19,238 nt of DNA. It comes from CAYXEN01 sp964464035 (GTDB taxonomy: Bacteria; Krumholzibacteriota; Krumholzibacteriia; WVZY01). The notes under the pieces are model-generated. The model saw only the letters and a list, made by a program, of their open reading frames with translations. It did not search any database and was not told the origin of the DNA. Of this stretch, positions 1-7,699 are shown piece after piece (position 1 is the stretch's first letter; the number at the start of each line of letters is the position of its first letter). The stretch is from the NCBI GenBank assembly GCA_964464035.1, contig CAYXEN010000053.1:1-19238 (forward strand), in the 5' to 3' direction. The position numbers and the translations under genes were made by a program.

Positions 1-16
1 GGGGAGGGGGGGGGGG
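1..16. other. G-homopolymer at sequence edge (probable read or assembly artefact)
   Basis: Fifteen of the first 16 bases are G, broken by a single A, unlike the mixed composition that follows. Such a G run at the end of a contig is typical of low-quality ends of two-colour short reads. Bases 17-49 hold nothing I can identify, apart from possibly being the damaged continuation of the minus-strand gene that stops at 50. I read this as the physical end of a contig, not as biology. Confidence 0.6.
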
Positions 17-49
17 ACAATACGCGCGCACGACTTGCTTACCAACAGC

Positions 50-466
50 CTAGAGAGAGAGTGCGCACCCACTCTGCCTCCACCACGTGGAACGGGACGG
101 TGCGACGTGAAACAACGCCCCGCGCCGGCCGGCGCCCCGGTAGAGGAAGAAACGCCTCTCCCATGCTCCGAGAATCACGCCTTCGCCCGCCCGGATCTTG
201 AAGTCGCCGGCCATCAGCCTTGCGCGGCCGCCCAGCGAGAGCGACAGGAAGCCGGCGAGATCACCATCTCTCGCCCTCACCCCTCCCAGAACCCCGCTGG
301 GGAGATCGAAGCGGATTCTCGAATCATTGCGATACCCGCGGATGATCTCGATGTCGATCGATCGGCCGTCGATCCTCCGCGCATGCGCGCGTATCATGCC
401 CGAACCCGCGAGGAAGAATGCGAGGATGAGGGCCGGGCGCAGGATCCTGAGCATCCCCGCTCCCAT
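50..466 (-). CDS. N-terminal part of an envelope beta-barrel-type protein, probably truncated at the sequence edge
   Basis: A 138-residue reading frame beginning MGAGMLRIL, with a hydrophobic signal peptide (about residues 5-27, ending AHA). After it come short alternating strands and the motif MAGDFKIRAGEGVILG (about residues 85-100). This resembles the GDY-x-V-x-FG-x-GL-x-LG segment I know from large outer-membrane proteins of Bacteroidetes and relatives that are often annotated as helix-hairpin-helix proteins; the HHH part itself is not seen here. Those proteins are several hundred residues long, so the stop at 50, only 34 bases from a suspect G run, probably reflects a frameshift or a contig end. 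Start chosen at 466: GGAGG lies 7 bases upstream, and the preceding gene stops 1 base before. It is translationally close to the upstream barrel gene, so the two are likely one envelope unit. The function is unknown. Confidence 0.55.
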   Translation of the reverse strand: MGAGMLRILRPALILAFFLAGSGMIRAHARRIDGRSIDIEIIRGYRNDSRIRFDLPSGVLGGVRARDGDLAGFLSLSLGGRARLMAGDFKIRAGEGVILGAWERRFFLYRGAGRRGALFHVAPSRSTWWRQSGCALSL

Positions 467-467
467 C

Positions 468-1271
468 CTAGCGCCTCCAGGCGATTGCCGCGCCCTCGCT
501 CATCCCCAGGAAGGGGTGCAGGAGAACCATGGTCGTGACATCGAACCCGCCCAGGCCGACCTCCAAGGCCCCCTTCATCATTCCCGAGCCGTTTTCGTAA
601 CCGAGGATGATCGATGAGCGACGCGAAAGCCCGAGGATGCAGCAACAGCCGACGCTCTTGAAACCGGCTCGATCGAAGAAGAGAGATGCGAAGAGACCCG
701 CTTTCGACGACGAGCGCCAGCCGAGGAAAGTCGATGCCCGGATCCCCCCGCTCCTTTCCGAAGCGCCCGGGATGAAAGAGAACGTGTAGCCCGCCGATAC
801 ACTGCGAGTGAGCCGAGCATGCAACCTGCACCCGACTTCGATGGAGGATTCACGCTCGAATCCCTTGAGCTCGAGCGTACCGTACTCGAAGCCGGCCTCG
901 AACGTGACTGAATTTGTGGGCCCGAGCTCCAGGCGCGGCGAGAAGCCGTTCTCCCCTCCGAGCGGAGAGCGAAGGAATGATCCCGCCAGGGACAGGGCGA
1001 GAGAAGAGTAACAGCGGCGGACGTAGAATTGCCCGAGCTGCAACCCGCTTTCCTCGTAGAGAAAGATCTCGCCCGCCTCGAAGAACCAGCCCGCGCCGCC
1101 ACGGGAGGATGCATCCGCCACCGGGTCGATCGGAAGATAAATCCCCCTCGGCAGGGCGTAATCACGCATGCGCGCCCTCGGATAGAAAATCCCCGCCTCG
1201 ACGTTGCCAGCGGGGAAAAGCGCTTCGAGGACAACCGGGACCAACGCGGCCGTGATGCGCAGCCGCTTCAT
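468..1271 (-). CDS. Secreted, probable outer-membrane beta-barrel protein of unknown function
   Basis: 267 residues starting MKRLRITAAL, with a clear signal peptide ending near GNVEA. The rest is made of short alternating amphipathic strands (for example GLFASLFFDRAGF, SSIILGYENGSG, GALEVGLGGFDVTTMVLLHP), the pattern of a small outer-membrane barrel. No catalytic motif is visible. An open frame extends upstream to 1370, but the residues added there are basic and non-hydrophobic and overlap the previous gene. The ATG at 1271 leaves a 13-base gap after the upstream stop and starts a proper signal peptide; an AGGA sits directly before it, closer than usual. It has an unusual CCC triplet (residues about 220-222). 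It lies between the lamin-tail protein gene and the truncated barrel gene and is likely co-transcribed with both. Family assignment is by pattern only. Confidence 0.6.
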   Translation of the reverse strand: MKRLRITAALVPVVLEALFPAGNVEAGIFYPRARMRDYALPRGIYLPIDPVADASSRGGAGWFFEAGEIFLYEESGLQLGQFYVRRCYSSLALSLAGSFLRSPLGGENGFSPRLELGPTNSVTFEAGFEYGTLELKGFERESSIEVGCRLHARLTRSVSAGYTFSFIPGASERSGGIRASTFLGWRSSSKAGLFASLFFDRAGFKSVGCCCILGLSRRSSIILGYENGSGMMKGALEVGLGGFDVTTMVLLHPFLGMSEGAAIAWRR

Positions 1272-1284
1272 TCCTGCATGAATA

Positions 1285-3006
1285 CTACCGCGTCTTCTTC
1301 TCGCCACAACCGACCACCACCCTTTCCACACTTTTCCCCGAACGTCCTTCATAGCGGTACACGCATGCAAGGACGTACAATCCCGGCATCACCGGCTCAC
1401 CGTCGTCGTCTCTCCCGTCCCAAACGAAGACACACGGCAGGATCCCCGCCGATCCCAGCCCCCTGATCCGCACCCCGTCCAGATCGAATATGTCGGCCGT
1501 CACTTGCACGACTCCATCACGGCCGGGAACCTCGATGATCATTCTCTCGCCGCCCAGCTCGATGGGATTCGGACTCACGTTCACGCGGGGTCCCTCGGGA
1601 GGTCTTGCAAGAGTCACACTGTTGCGCTCGCCCGGAGTCCCTCCACTCACCCCTTGCGAGAGCATCCACACGTGCTCCCCCCCGCCGGGATAGACGTCTA
1701 CCCTCTCCAGGCTCCTTCCACGGTCTTCGCTTTGCTGCGGAGGGAAGGAGACGCCGTCGACGAGCAGCCCGGCGAAGTCGTACACGAGGACCGAGTCGGC
1801 CGGCCCGTTCGATCCGGTATGATTCAGATAAGGCCAATTTCCCGCGAGCCCCACGACCCTGTCAGCGTCGAGACTCGGGAAGCACGCGAGGAGGGCGTCC
1901 TCGTCGCTCGTCAGCACCAGATATCCCCCGGGCGCGAGCACGGCGGAGTCGTTCGTGACGAGGGCCGGGGCGTGGGACGAATCCCTGAGCTTCCACCGCC
2001 TGACGTCGATTTCGCCGCCGCCCGCGTTGAACAATTCCACGTATTGAACGCAATCGCCGCTCGGGTAACTCATCACTTCGCTCACTGACACCGGCGGGGA
2101 ACCGCAGCGCACCGTGATCGATAAGGTGTCGTTTCCGGGCCTCTCGTCGCCCGAAAGCGAGGAAACGACGGAGAGAAAATGGTAACCTTCGTCCAGGAGA
2201 AAACTTCTCTCCGTCATCAGGGTCTCGGCCGACGCCAGCGGGGCATCGTTCGTGAATGAATCAATGGGACCCACGTTATATGCACTGGAGTCCCTGACGA
2301 CAACGACCGCTTCTCCGGCCGGCAAGTCCTCGGAACCCCGGTTGACCATCCCGAAACGAAAGTTGAACGGCTCGAAGTGAGCCGTCGTCCTCTTCATCGC
2401 GCGGGGAACGACGGGAGCTACGTCTCTATGCGGAGTGTTGAAACATCCCGGGCTGGGAACGAGGCCATGAAAATCGCCGGCGTTGTCGTCCGTGTCTCTT
2501 CCATCGGGAATGCGACCCAGACTCGAACCCGGCTCCACGCTTCCTGCACTCTTCCCCTCACAATAGGCGGGATCCTCGAGATCACCGTACGCCACCAAAT
2601 CGACTTCGAGCCCCCGCCGGAGAAGCCTCAAGGCTTCCGGACCGTTCTGCAGGCCGAGCTCGGCGATTGCATCCGGCGCAGGGAAGACGAGCGATCCGCC
2701 GATGGTATAGAGCTCCCCGGACTGGAGAGAGTCCGACGGGCCGCCCGACCACACTGAAGCCCAGCCGTTGGAGGAACCGTTGTGAAACTGCAGCGACAAG
2801 TCACCGAGCGCAACGGCCTCCGGCCCGGTATTGATCAGTTCGACGAACTCGTGACCGGAGTCCGACCCGGGATGATCGTAGTAGATCTCGTTGATCACGA
2901 CTTGCGCCGGGCAGCATTCCGGAAGAAAAAGGAGAAGAGCAATGATCGAAAAGGAAGCAGATCTTGGGGCAAGAAAACGGATCGAATACTTCAAACACCA
3001 CCACAT
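1285..3006 (-). CDS. Secreted protein with two lamin-tail domains and a FlgD-like C-terminal domain
   Basis: 573 residues. An N-terminal hydrophobic stretch (about 19-35, ending CCPA) is a signal peptide. A first lamin-tail (LTD) domain follows at about 35-187, seen in VVINEIYYDHPGSDSGHEFVEL and the LGDLSLQ strand. A CARDB/Ig-like spacer lies at about 195-300. A second LTD domain at about 305-470 shows SEVMSYPSGDCVQYVELFN and APGGYLVLT. The C-terminus (about 490-565) is a FlgD-like Ig fold with FDLDGVRIR and the WDGRDDDGEPVMPGLYVL signature. Bacterial LTD domains occur in exported surface or nuclease-associated proteins. No nuclease motif is visible, so a structural or adhesive surface role is likely. 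A GTG 9 bases upstream is in frame, but GGGAGG with 8-base spacing points to the ATG at 3006. A possible promoter sits just upstream, so it may be transcribed apart from the VWA gene. Confidence 0.85.
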   Translation of the reverse strand: MWWCLKYSIRFLAPRSASFSIIALLLFLPECCPAQVVINEIYYDHPGSDSGHEFVELINTGPEAVALGDLSLQFHNGSSNGWASVWSGGPSDSLQSGELYTIGGSLVFPAPDAIAELGLQNGPEALRLLRRGLEVDLVAYGDLEDPAYCEGKSAGSVEPGSSLGRIPDGRDTDDNAGDFHGLVPSPGCFNTPHRDVAPVVPRAMKRTTAHFEPFNFRFGMVNRGSEDLPAGEAVVVVRDSSAYNVGPIDSFTNDAPLASAETLMTERSFLLDEGYHFLSVVSSLSGDERPGNDTLSITVRCGSPPVSVSEVMSYPSGDCVQYVELFNAGGGEIDVRRWKLRDSSHAPALVTNDSAVLAPGGYLVLTSDEDALLACFPSLDADRVVGLAGNWPYLNHTGSNGPADSVLVYDFAGLLVDGVSFPPQQSEDRGRSLERVDVYPGGGEHVWMLSQGVSGGTPGERNSVTLARPPEGPRVNVSPNPIELGGERMIIEVPGRDGVVQVTADIFDLDGVRIRGLGSAGILPCVFVWDGRDDDGEPVMPGLYVLACVYRYEGRSGKSVERVVVGCGEKKTR

Positions 3007-3014
3007 CCACACCA

Positions 3015-3020
3015 CCTCCC
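3015..3020 (-). promoter_or_regulatory. Shine-Dalgarno GGGAGG that decides the start of the lamin-tail gene
   Basis: Minus-strand GGGAGG, followed by an 8-base spacer and ATG at 3006. The in-frame GTG codons at 3015 and 3012 overlap or directly follow this site and would have no usable spacing, so 3006 is favoured. Confidence 0.6.
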
Positions 3021-3029
3021 ACTTCGGCT

Positions 3030-3058
3030 ACTCTATCATGTCCCCCCCGTCATGTAAA
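3030..3058 (-). promoter_or_regulatory. Possible sigma70-type promoter for the lamin-tail gene
   Basis: On the minus strand TTTACA (3053-3058; 5 of 6 matches to the -35 box) and TAGAGT (3030-3035; 4 of 6 to the -10 box) are 17 bases apart. They lie in the 67-base gap between the VWA gene and the lamin-tail gene. Transcription would start about 15-20 bases before the ATG, with the Shine-Dalgarno in between. This is pattern matching in an organism whose promoters are unknown. No terminator hairpin for the VWA gene is visible in the same gap. Confidence 0.3.
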
Positions 3059-3073
3059 TATATTTTCTCCCCG

Positions 3074-5227
3074 TCAGATCATGCCGGCGCGTTTTCTCGC
3101 GATCCATTCCGCGCCGAGCAACATCGTCACCACCGTGAATACTATCGCACTCGTCCTGAGAGGGATCTCACCCACCGCCCGGTGAACCCTGCGCTCGAGT
3201 CGCAAACCGTCGGCGAGGTCGGCGGCGTTTCTCCAGTCGCTGTACGCGGCTTCGGTCCTACGGGCGACATCGACGAGATACTTCCTGTTCTGGATCATTT
3301 CGCGGTATTCCACGGAGATGCGTGAGATCTTTATTCTCGAGGGAGAAGAATTCAAGCGACGACCTCGAACGAGCGCTTCGCCCCTGAGACGATACGTCCC
3401 CGGGGGAAGAGACGCGATCCTGGCTTTGAAGCGCGTGCTCCTCGGATCCTCCCTGTGCATGGGTATCATCTGATAGGGGATCTCTTCGCCTCCCTCGGCC
3501 ACGCGGGAGACCTCCAACTTGACCGGCACCCCGGTGAGCGCCTGCATCCTCTGGTCGAAGAGTTCAGCATATACGACGACCGCCTCGCCCGCCTCGTAGA
3601 CGTTCTTGCGGACAGTCAGCGAGAATCTCCCCGCTTCCTCCCCCCTGGCCAACACGTCCAGCAGGCGCGACATGAGCTCGTCGTAGACGGGGCGGTCTTC
3701 AGCGAGAAACTTCCAGCGCCAAATCGGCCCCGCGGCGAGCAGCGCCACCCTCCCCGCACCCGCTTCACCGTAGGCGAGGACCGGCGAGGCGCCTTCGGCC
3801 GTTTCGAGAAGGATCCTCGCGCCGGGCTTCGCCTTCAGGCCGGAGTGAAACCCGAGGAAAGGCGCCCTTTCCTGCCACTCCGTCCTGGAGAGGATGGGAA
3901 GCAGGTCCGAGGTGACGGGGTGCATCGAGGCATCCTTGCCGGGAAGAACCTCCGTGTAGCGCAGCTTGAACCTGATGGGAGGAACGCCTGCGAGCGGGAG
4001 AACGGCCTCGAGATCACGCCAGGCAGACGCCATCTCGTACAACGATCTTCGCCCGGGAAGAGCCAGCAATCCTCCGGAGCCGTTTTCCACGAAGTCGGCG
4101 AGGGCCGCCGCGTCATCTGCGGTCGGGAAATCATCGGCGAGCGAACCCAATACGACGAGATCGTAGTTCGGCAGAAGCTTTCGAAACTCGCCCGGATCCT
4201 TGAGAGCGATCGATCCGGAATGAGAACTCAAGCCGCTCATGACGTCGAACGAATACATCTTCTCGCGCTTGAGCAATCGGGTGATGAAATGAAGTTCCCA
4301 GTCCGGGGACATGGATACGACGAGAACTTTCACTTCGGCCTTCTCGGCATCGATCACGATTTCGCGCGAGTTGTTGGCTCGCTCGAAGTCTTCCCCCTTG
4401 ACGTCCGCAGCGAGAAGGTAGTTCTTCCTTCCCTCCTTGGTGATCGGGATAGTCATCTTCTCGGTCACGCTGCGCTTCCCGGAAGGAACGACCACGTCCT
4501 TCCCGAAAATCTCGTCGCCCCCGTCGAGAAGGCGCAAGCGTACTTTCTTGCTCTTCGTCCCCGACGCGGACAGGACCACCTTTATGGTCGTCTTCGACGG
4601 TACCCGGACTATGGCGTTGTAGTCCACGTCCCTGATGCCGACATCCTCGGGGGGAAGGGTGTCGCCGAATCCGACGGTGAATACCGGCACCCCGGGAAGT
4701 TCCGGAGAACGCAGGCCGGGAGACGTCTCGACCCCATCGGAGAGAACGACTACGGCACAGAGGTTCTCGCCTTCGAGCTTGTCGCTCAGCTCCAGAAGCG
4801 AATTCGCTATATCGGTCCCCTGCACGGGAGCCGGCACCGAGTCCCCTGCTTCACATATGATCGCATCGGAGAAGTAATACTCGAGAACGGTCGCGCCCCT
4901 GGATCTCAGGGTCGCAGCCAGGCGCTCGGCCACCTTCCCGGCCGCTTCGAAGCGGCTCGAGCCTCGCCCCTCATCCCACGCTTCCGCCGGGAGATCCATG
5001 CTCTCCGATCGGTCGATCAAAATCGCCACTATCGGCGTCTCCGTGACGGTTTGCCTGCGGGAGCACTTCGGGTCGGCCAGGAGGATCACGAGAATCACCA
5101 GCGCCGCGCCTCTCAGGGCCGTGAGGAATATCCTCAGGCGTTTCGATATTCCCGGAATGGTGCCGCGGTAAGCAATGAACGCCACCGCAAGCACTGCGGC
5201 GATGATTGGAACAAGGAGGATTTTCAT
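3074..5227 (-). CDS. Membrane-anchored von Willebrand factor A protein with glutamine-amidotransferase-like fold region
   Basis: 717 residues from MKILLV. Two N-terminal transmembrane helices (about 3-20 and 32-51) precede a VWA domain with the MIDAS motif D72-R-S-E-S, a threonine in QGTDIAN (about 138) and the strand VVVLSDGVE (about 160-167). Next comes an Ig-like segment, then VKVLVVSMSPDWELHFITR and a domain with LPNYDLVVLGSLADDF and GSGGLLALPGRRS. This is the class I glutamine-amidotransferase-like fold found in large VWA membrane proteins, without an obvious catalytic Cys. A second beta-rich region (about 535-630) and a C-terminal helix (about 692-710) close the protein. The layout is like BatA-type proteins but larger; no MoxR ATPase neighbour is present here. 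Start at 5227: GGAGA is 4-5 bases upstream, whereas the in-frame GTG at 5251 has GGAGG 14 bases away. A possible promoter is at 5334-5361. The role is unknown, probably in the envelope or in metal-dependent binding. Confidence 0.85.
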   Translation of the reverse strand: MKILLVPIIAAVLAVAFIAYRGTIPGISKRLRIFLTALRGAALVILVILLADPKCSRRQTVTETPIVAILIDRSESMDLPAEAWDEGRGSSRFEAAGKVAERLAATLRSRGATVLEYYFSDAIICEAGDSVPAPVQGTDIANSLLELSDKLEGENLCAVVVLSDGVETSPGLRSPELPGVPVFTVGFGDTLPPEDVGIRDVDYNAIVRVPSKTTIKVVLSASGTKSKKVRLRLLDGGDEIFGKDVVVPSGKRSVTEKMTIPITKEGRKNYLLAADVKGEDFERANNSREIVIDAEKAEVKVLVVSMSPDWELHFITRLLKREKMYSFDVMSGLSSHSGSIALKDPGEFRKLLPNYDLVVLGSLADDFPTADDAAALADFVENGSGGLLALPGRRSLYEMASAWRDLEAVLPLAGVPPIRFKLRYTEVLPGKDASMHPVTSDLLPILSRTEWQERAPFLGFHSGLKAKPGARILLETAEGASPVLAYGEAGAGRVALLAAGPIWRWKFLAEDRPVYDELMSRLLDVLARGEEAGRFSLTVRKNVYEAGEAVVVYAELFDQRMQALTGVPVKLEVSRVAEGGEEIPYQMIPMHREDPRSTRFKARIASLPPGTYRLRGEALVRGRRLNSSPSRIKISRISVEYREMIQNRKYLVDVARRTEAAYSDWRNAADLADGLRLERRVHRAVGEIPLRTSAIVFTVVTMLLGAEWIARKRAGMI

Positions 5228-5333
5228 TCTTCTCCGAATAGTCGACGGCACTCAGAGGGCGGTTTCCTCCAGGGGGAATCGTGCACGCCGAACGCCGACA
5301 AGCGGAAACACTGCAGAAAGCATCGCAAAGGGA

Positions 5334-5361
5334 AATATACCGGAAGCAAGGGGGGAATCAA
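5334..5361 (-). promoter_or_regulatory. Possible sigma70-type promoter upstream of the VWA gene
   Basis: Minus strand TTGATT (5356-5361) and TATATT (5334-5339), separated by 16 bases, in the 148-base gap between the last STAS gene and the VWA gene. Its 5' leader would be about 100 bases. The gap is AT-richer than its surroundings. If real, it separates the envelope genes from the partner-switching operon. No terminator hairpin is apparent after the STAS stop at 5376. Confidence 0.35.
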
Positions 5362-5375
5362 AGTCAAAACAGAGG

Positions 5376-5780
5376 TTACGAGGCCGGCTCGTCCTCCAGG
5401 TCGGAATCGACGTGTTTGTTGGAAGCGAACGCATCGACCGCTTCCTCGCGCGTTCGGTAGGATTCCAGGATGGATTGGAATTCGAGAAGCTCGAAGACTT
5501 CGTAGACGTCGGGTATCATGCCTGCGAGCTTGAGATCACCGCCGTTGTTTCTGATCTCCTTTATCTCACCTATGAAGATGCCCCACCCGGCCGAGCTGAT
5601 GTAGGTGACCCCGGAGAGATCCACGACTATCTTGTATTTCTTGTCATTCAAGAGCGAGTAGAGGGCGTTTTCCAACTCGCCGGCCGTCGTCGTATCCAGG
5701 TAGCCGCTGACCTTGAGAATTGTCACATCCTTGTTGCTTTTCGCAGTTATGACACTGACCACGATGCCGTGAACAGCCAT
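5376..5780 (-). CDS. Stand-alone STAS-domain protein, RsbV/SpoIIAA-type anti-sigma factor antagonist
   Basis: 134 residues, essentially one STAS domain (about 8-115) with a short acidic tail. Visible landmarks are the strand DVTILKVSGYLD, KIVVDLSGV and TYISSAGWGIF, where S62-S63 occupy the place of the phosphorylatable serine of SpoIIAA/RsbV antagonists. The later GGDLKL and GMIPDVYEVFELLEF match the other STAS domains in this window. In known systems such proteins are phosphorylated by an RsbW/SpoIIAB kinase, dephosphorylated by a PP2C phosphatase, and in the unphosphorylated state free the kinase's client. The Trp after the SSAG motif is unusual and shared by all five STAS copies here. The ATG at 5780 is favoured over the in-frame TTG at 5783 because AGAGGT lies 6 bases before it. 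It follows its paralogue by 37 bases and is probably the last gene of the operon. Confidence 0.93.
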   Translation of the reverse strand: MAVHGIVVSVITAKSNKDVTILKVSGYLDTTTAGELENALYSLLNDKKYKIVVDLSGVTYISSAGWGIFIGEIKEIRNNGGDLKLAGMIPDVYEVFELLEFQSILESYRTREEAVDAFASNKHVDSDLEDEPAS

Positions 5781-5786
5781 CAAGTT

Positions 5787-5792
5787 ACCTCT
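5787..5792 (-). promoter_or_regulatory. Shine-Dalgarno AGAGGT for the second stand-alone STAS gene
   Basis: AGAGGT on the minus strand is 6 bases before ATG 5780, and 3 bases before the competing TTG at 5783, so it selects the ATG. The paralogous STAS gene has the same AGAGGT (6225-6230) 5 bases before its ATG, which supports both starts. Confidence 0.6.
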
Positions 5793-5817
5793 GTGGATTG
5801 CTTTTGGTTAGGCGACC

Positions 5818-6219
5818 CTAGCGACCCGTCTGACCCTCTGGTTCGGTGGATTCGGAACTTTTTGCCGAGGTGAAAGCCTGGAGGGCCTCCTCCTTGGTCG
5901 CATAGGGTTTCAAGATATTATTGAACTCCAGAAGGTCGAAAACTTCCCTGACCTCCGGCTTCATGGCGGCGAGCTTGATGTCTCCACCGTGGCTCCGGAT
6001 GCGCTTGATCTCGCTGATGAAAATGCCCCAGCCAGCTGAACTTATGTAGGTTACGCCGCTGAGATCCACTGCGATCTGGTAGCAATCATCATCGATGATG
6101 CGTTCCAGAGCCTCCTCGAGAGTAGAAGCGTTGGTGGTCTCTATGGTTCCCTTAAGCGAAATGAGAACCGTAGGATCGCCGTTTTCGATCCTTTCCTCTG
6201 AAATTATCAGCTTTTCCAT
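5818..6219 (-). CDS. Stand-alone STAS-domain protein, RsbV/SpoIIAA-type antagonist (paralogue of its neighbour)
   Basis: 133 residues: a STAS domain (about 7-116) followed by a short Ser/Glu-rich tail. It has the VDLSGVTYISSAGWGIF core (S60-S61 at the phosphorylation position), GGDIKLAAMKPEVREVF and DLLEFNNIL, aligning without gaps over most of its length to the STAS protein encoded next. Several core positions also match the three STAS domains inside the 1477-residue protein upstream. Expected role: a soluble partner that is phosphorylated by an RsbW-like kinase and reset by a PP2C phosphatase. The ATG start has AGAGGT at 5-base spacing. It lies 32 bases after the TPR gene and 37 bases before its paralogue, so all are probably co-transcribed. 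Which kinase it partners is inference: the only candidate in the window is the fused one. Confidence 0.93.
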   Translation of the reverse strand: MEKLIISEERIENGDPTVLISLKGTIETTNASTLEEALERIIDDDCYQIAVDLSGVTYISSAGWGIFISEIKRIRSHGGDIKLAAMKPEVREVFDLLEFNNILKPYATKEEALQAFTSAKSSESTEPEGQTGR

Positions 6220-6251
6220 TTATCACCTCTCCCACGTTCATTTAGCAAAAC

Positions 6252-7370
6252 TCAGTCCAAAAGGGCTTTCAACAGGAAGTGAATACCTTGCCTGTCGTTC
6301 ACTACCAGCTTGAGATTCTTCTCGGCCCGCTTGAAATTCCGGTTGATCTCCAGTGCTTTCTTGAAAGACTCATTGGCCTTGTCGATGAATAGCTTGCACT
6401 TAGCCGTATAGAGCACGCCGAGGTCGTTCTGCCTGTCGGCGTAGTCGGGATTCGTCTCGAGCTCGCGAATCGTTTTTTCTATGTAACGATCGATTTCCTC
6501 CTCCGTTATGCTCTCCGAGTTGAACTTCAATATCAAGTAGAGATCGAGCGACAGGTTGTTCGTCGCAACCTTGGCGTTCTCCTCCTTGATCATGGCCAGA
6601 ATGTCGTATGCCGCCTCGTATCTCTCGGCCGCTATCGCCTTGAGCGCTTCCTGGAATTCCGGGGTATCCAGAGAGGGCTTCAACTGCAACACCATGTCCA
6701 GGATCTTGCGGAGCTTCGGAGCAAGGTTGCGTGACAGCTCGAAGTCCTCTTTTTCCATGACGTTGAGGCAGAGCGCGACCGCCAGGTTGAGGAAAGCATC
6801 CTGGTAGTAGCGGTTCAGCTCGATCGCCTGCTCGAACGCCTTCACCGCGTCCCTGCACTTCTTCATGCGCAGATACGTACAACCTAGATCGTTGTAGAGG
6901 TCGGGGTAATCCGGCGTGAGTTCTATGCCTCTCTTGAAGGACTTTATCGCCTTCTCGCAATCCCCCACGGCGAGGAGACAATTGCCCAAGATGGAGAAAG
7001 CGCGGGAGTCCTCCATACCCAACTTCACGGCCCTCACTATCTCGGCCATCGCTTCCTTGAAAAGGCTCTGGTGGTACAAGGCCTCCCCGAGTTTCAAGTG
7101 AGCCTTGGGATCCTCCATCTTCTTCAGCTTCTCCCTGATGCCTAGAAGGGAGTTTATCCGGCTCCTTCGCTCCTCGTGGCACTGCCGAACGAGAGTCCGG
7201 AGTTCATCGGCCGCGAGGGAAGGTTCATAGCGCTCTATCTGCTTGGATAGAAGCTCCCCTTCATGGAACAGAGACGTAACCACGGACCTCTGGGCCTCGA
7301 CGAGGTTCGTTTGCAGATAGTACTTGCGCCCGTGCGCCGTTATTTCGCTTCTGTGTTCGTAGCCCGCCAT
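6252..7370 (-). CDS. Cytoplasmic TPR protein of the operon
   Basis: 372 residues beginning MAGYEHRSEI; no signal peptide or membrane helix. Residues 1-90 form a conserved-looking non-TPR head: a short beta-rich start (EITAHGRKYYLQTN, VVTSLFHEGELL) and a charged helix pair. I recall similar heads on other TPR proteins but cannot name a family. TPR units follow at about 90-125, 126-157 and 158-190 (for example SRAFSILGNCLLAVGDCEKA and DLYNDLGCTYLRMKKC). A degenerate helical stretch runs at 195-290 and a further TPR at about 312-345, so at least four repeats are visible. TPR proteins serve as protein-binding scaffolds. Its place between the ParA/RHH pair and the STAS proteins suggests it links them, which is inference. 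An in-frame ATG at 7385 lacks any Shine-Dalgarno; 7370 has a weak GGGA at 5 bases, so the start is uncertain. Confidence 0.88.
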   Translation of the reverse strand: MAGYEHRSEITAHGRKYYLQTNLVEAQRSVVTSLFHEGELLSKQIERYEPSLAADELRTLVRQCHEERRSRINSLLGIREKLKKMEDPKAHLKLGEALYHQSLFKEAMAEIVRAVKLGMEDSRAFSILGNCLLAVGDCEKAIKSFKRGIELTPDYPDLYNDLGCTYLRMKKCRDAVKAFEQAIELNRYYQDAFLNLAVALCLNVMEKEDFELSRNLAPKLRKILDMVLQLKPSLDTPEFQEALKAIAAERYEAAYDILAMIKEENAKVATNNLSLDLYLILKFNSESITEEEIDRYIEKTIRELETNPDYADRQNDLGVLYTAKCKLFIDKANESFKKALEINRNFKRAEKNLKLVVNDRQGIHFLLKALLD

Positions 7371-7423
7371 TGCAATCCCATCCATGGTGAGGCCGAGATA
7401 TTGCGCTGGATTCCAATTTTAGA

Positions 7424-7699
7424 TTAAAAGTCTTCCGGCGACAAGAGCGTGATGGCTATTCTGATCAATTCATTCCTGGAGAAGTCGCCCTTGCCTTCCA
7501 GGGACAGCTTTTTTCTCAAATCGTCAAGCTTTTTTATGTTGGAAGGAGTGAGCTTGACCCTCACTTCCACCTCCCGCGGTTTCGACCCGGCGCCGACCGC
7601 CTTGCCCTTGATGAGCTTACGCAACGCCGACGACGAATCCTTGTCCACCGGAGCGTCGAACAGATCACGTCCCAGTGATTTCTTCTTCTTGCTTGGCAC
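7424..7699 (-). CDS. Small ribbon-helix-helix-like partner of the ParA ATPase with a ParB-like N-terminal box
   Basis: 91 residues, GTG start. The C-terminal half has the order of a ribbon-helix-helix DNA-binding fold: strand EVEVRVKL (43-50), helix PSNIKKLDDLRKKL (52-65), a turn with G, then FSRNELIRIAITLL (73-86), which fits the S-x-x-E-L-I-R second helix. The first 40 residues are basic and flexible, with KKKK followed by SLGRDLFDA; this resembles the LGRGL-x-AL box by which chromosomal ParB proteins contact ParA. The gene overlaps the ParA gene by 35 bases in another frame and has GGAG 10 bases before its GTG, so the two are translationally linked. Likely role: DNA- or cargo-binding adaptor that stimulates the ParA ATPase. 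The fold is read by eye and could be wrong; partner status rests on overlap and on the general habit of ParA genes. Confidence 0.75.
   Translation of the reverse strand: MPSKKKKSLGRDLFDAPVDKDSSSALRKLIKGKAVGAGSKPREVEVRVKLTPSNIKKLDDLRKKLSLEGKGDFSRNELIRIAITLLSPEDF

Noticed and set aside
51..61. AG dinucleotide tract as a phase-variation repeat
   Set aside because: Only about five AG units, at a low-quality edge; too short to argue for slipped-strand switching.
3455..5533. Long open frame on the plus strand (692 codons) opposite the VWA gene
   Set aside because: It is antisense to a gene with clear VWA motifs, its translation is low in hydrophobic pattern and rich in Arg/His/Gly, with no recognisable domain. 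GC-rich codon bias on the minus strand creates such shadows.
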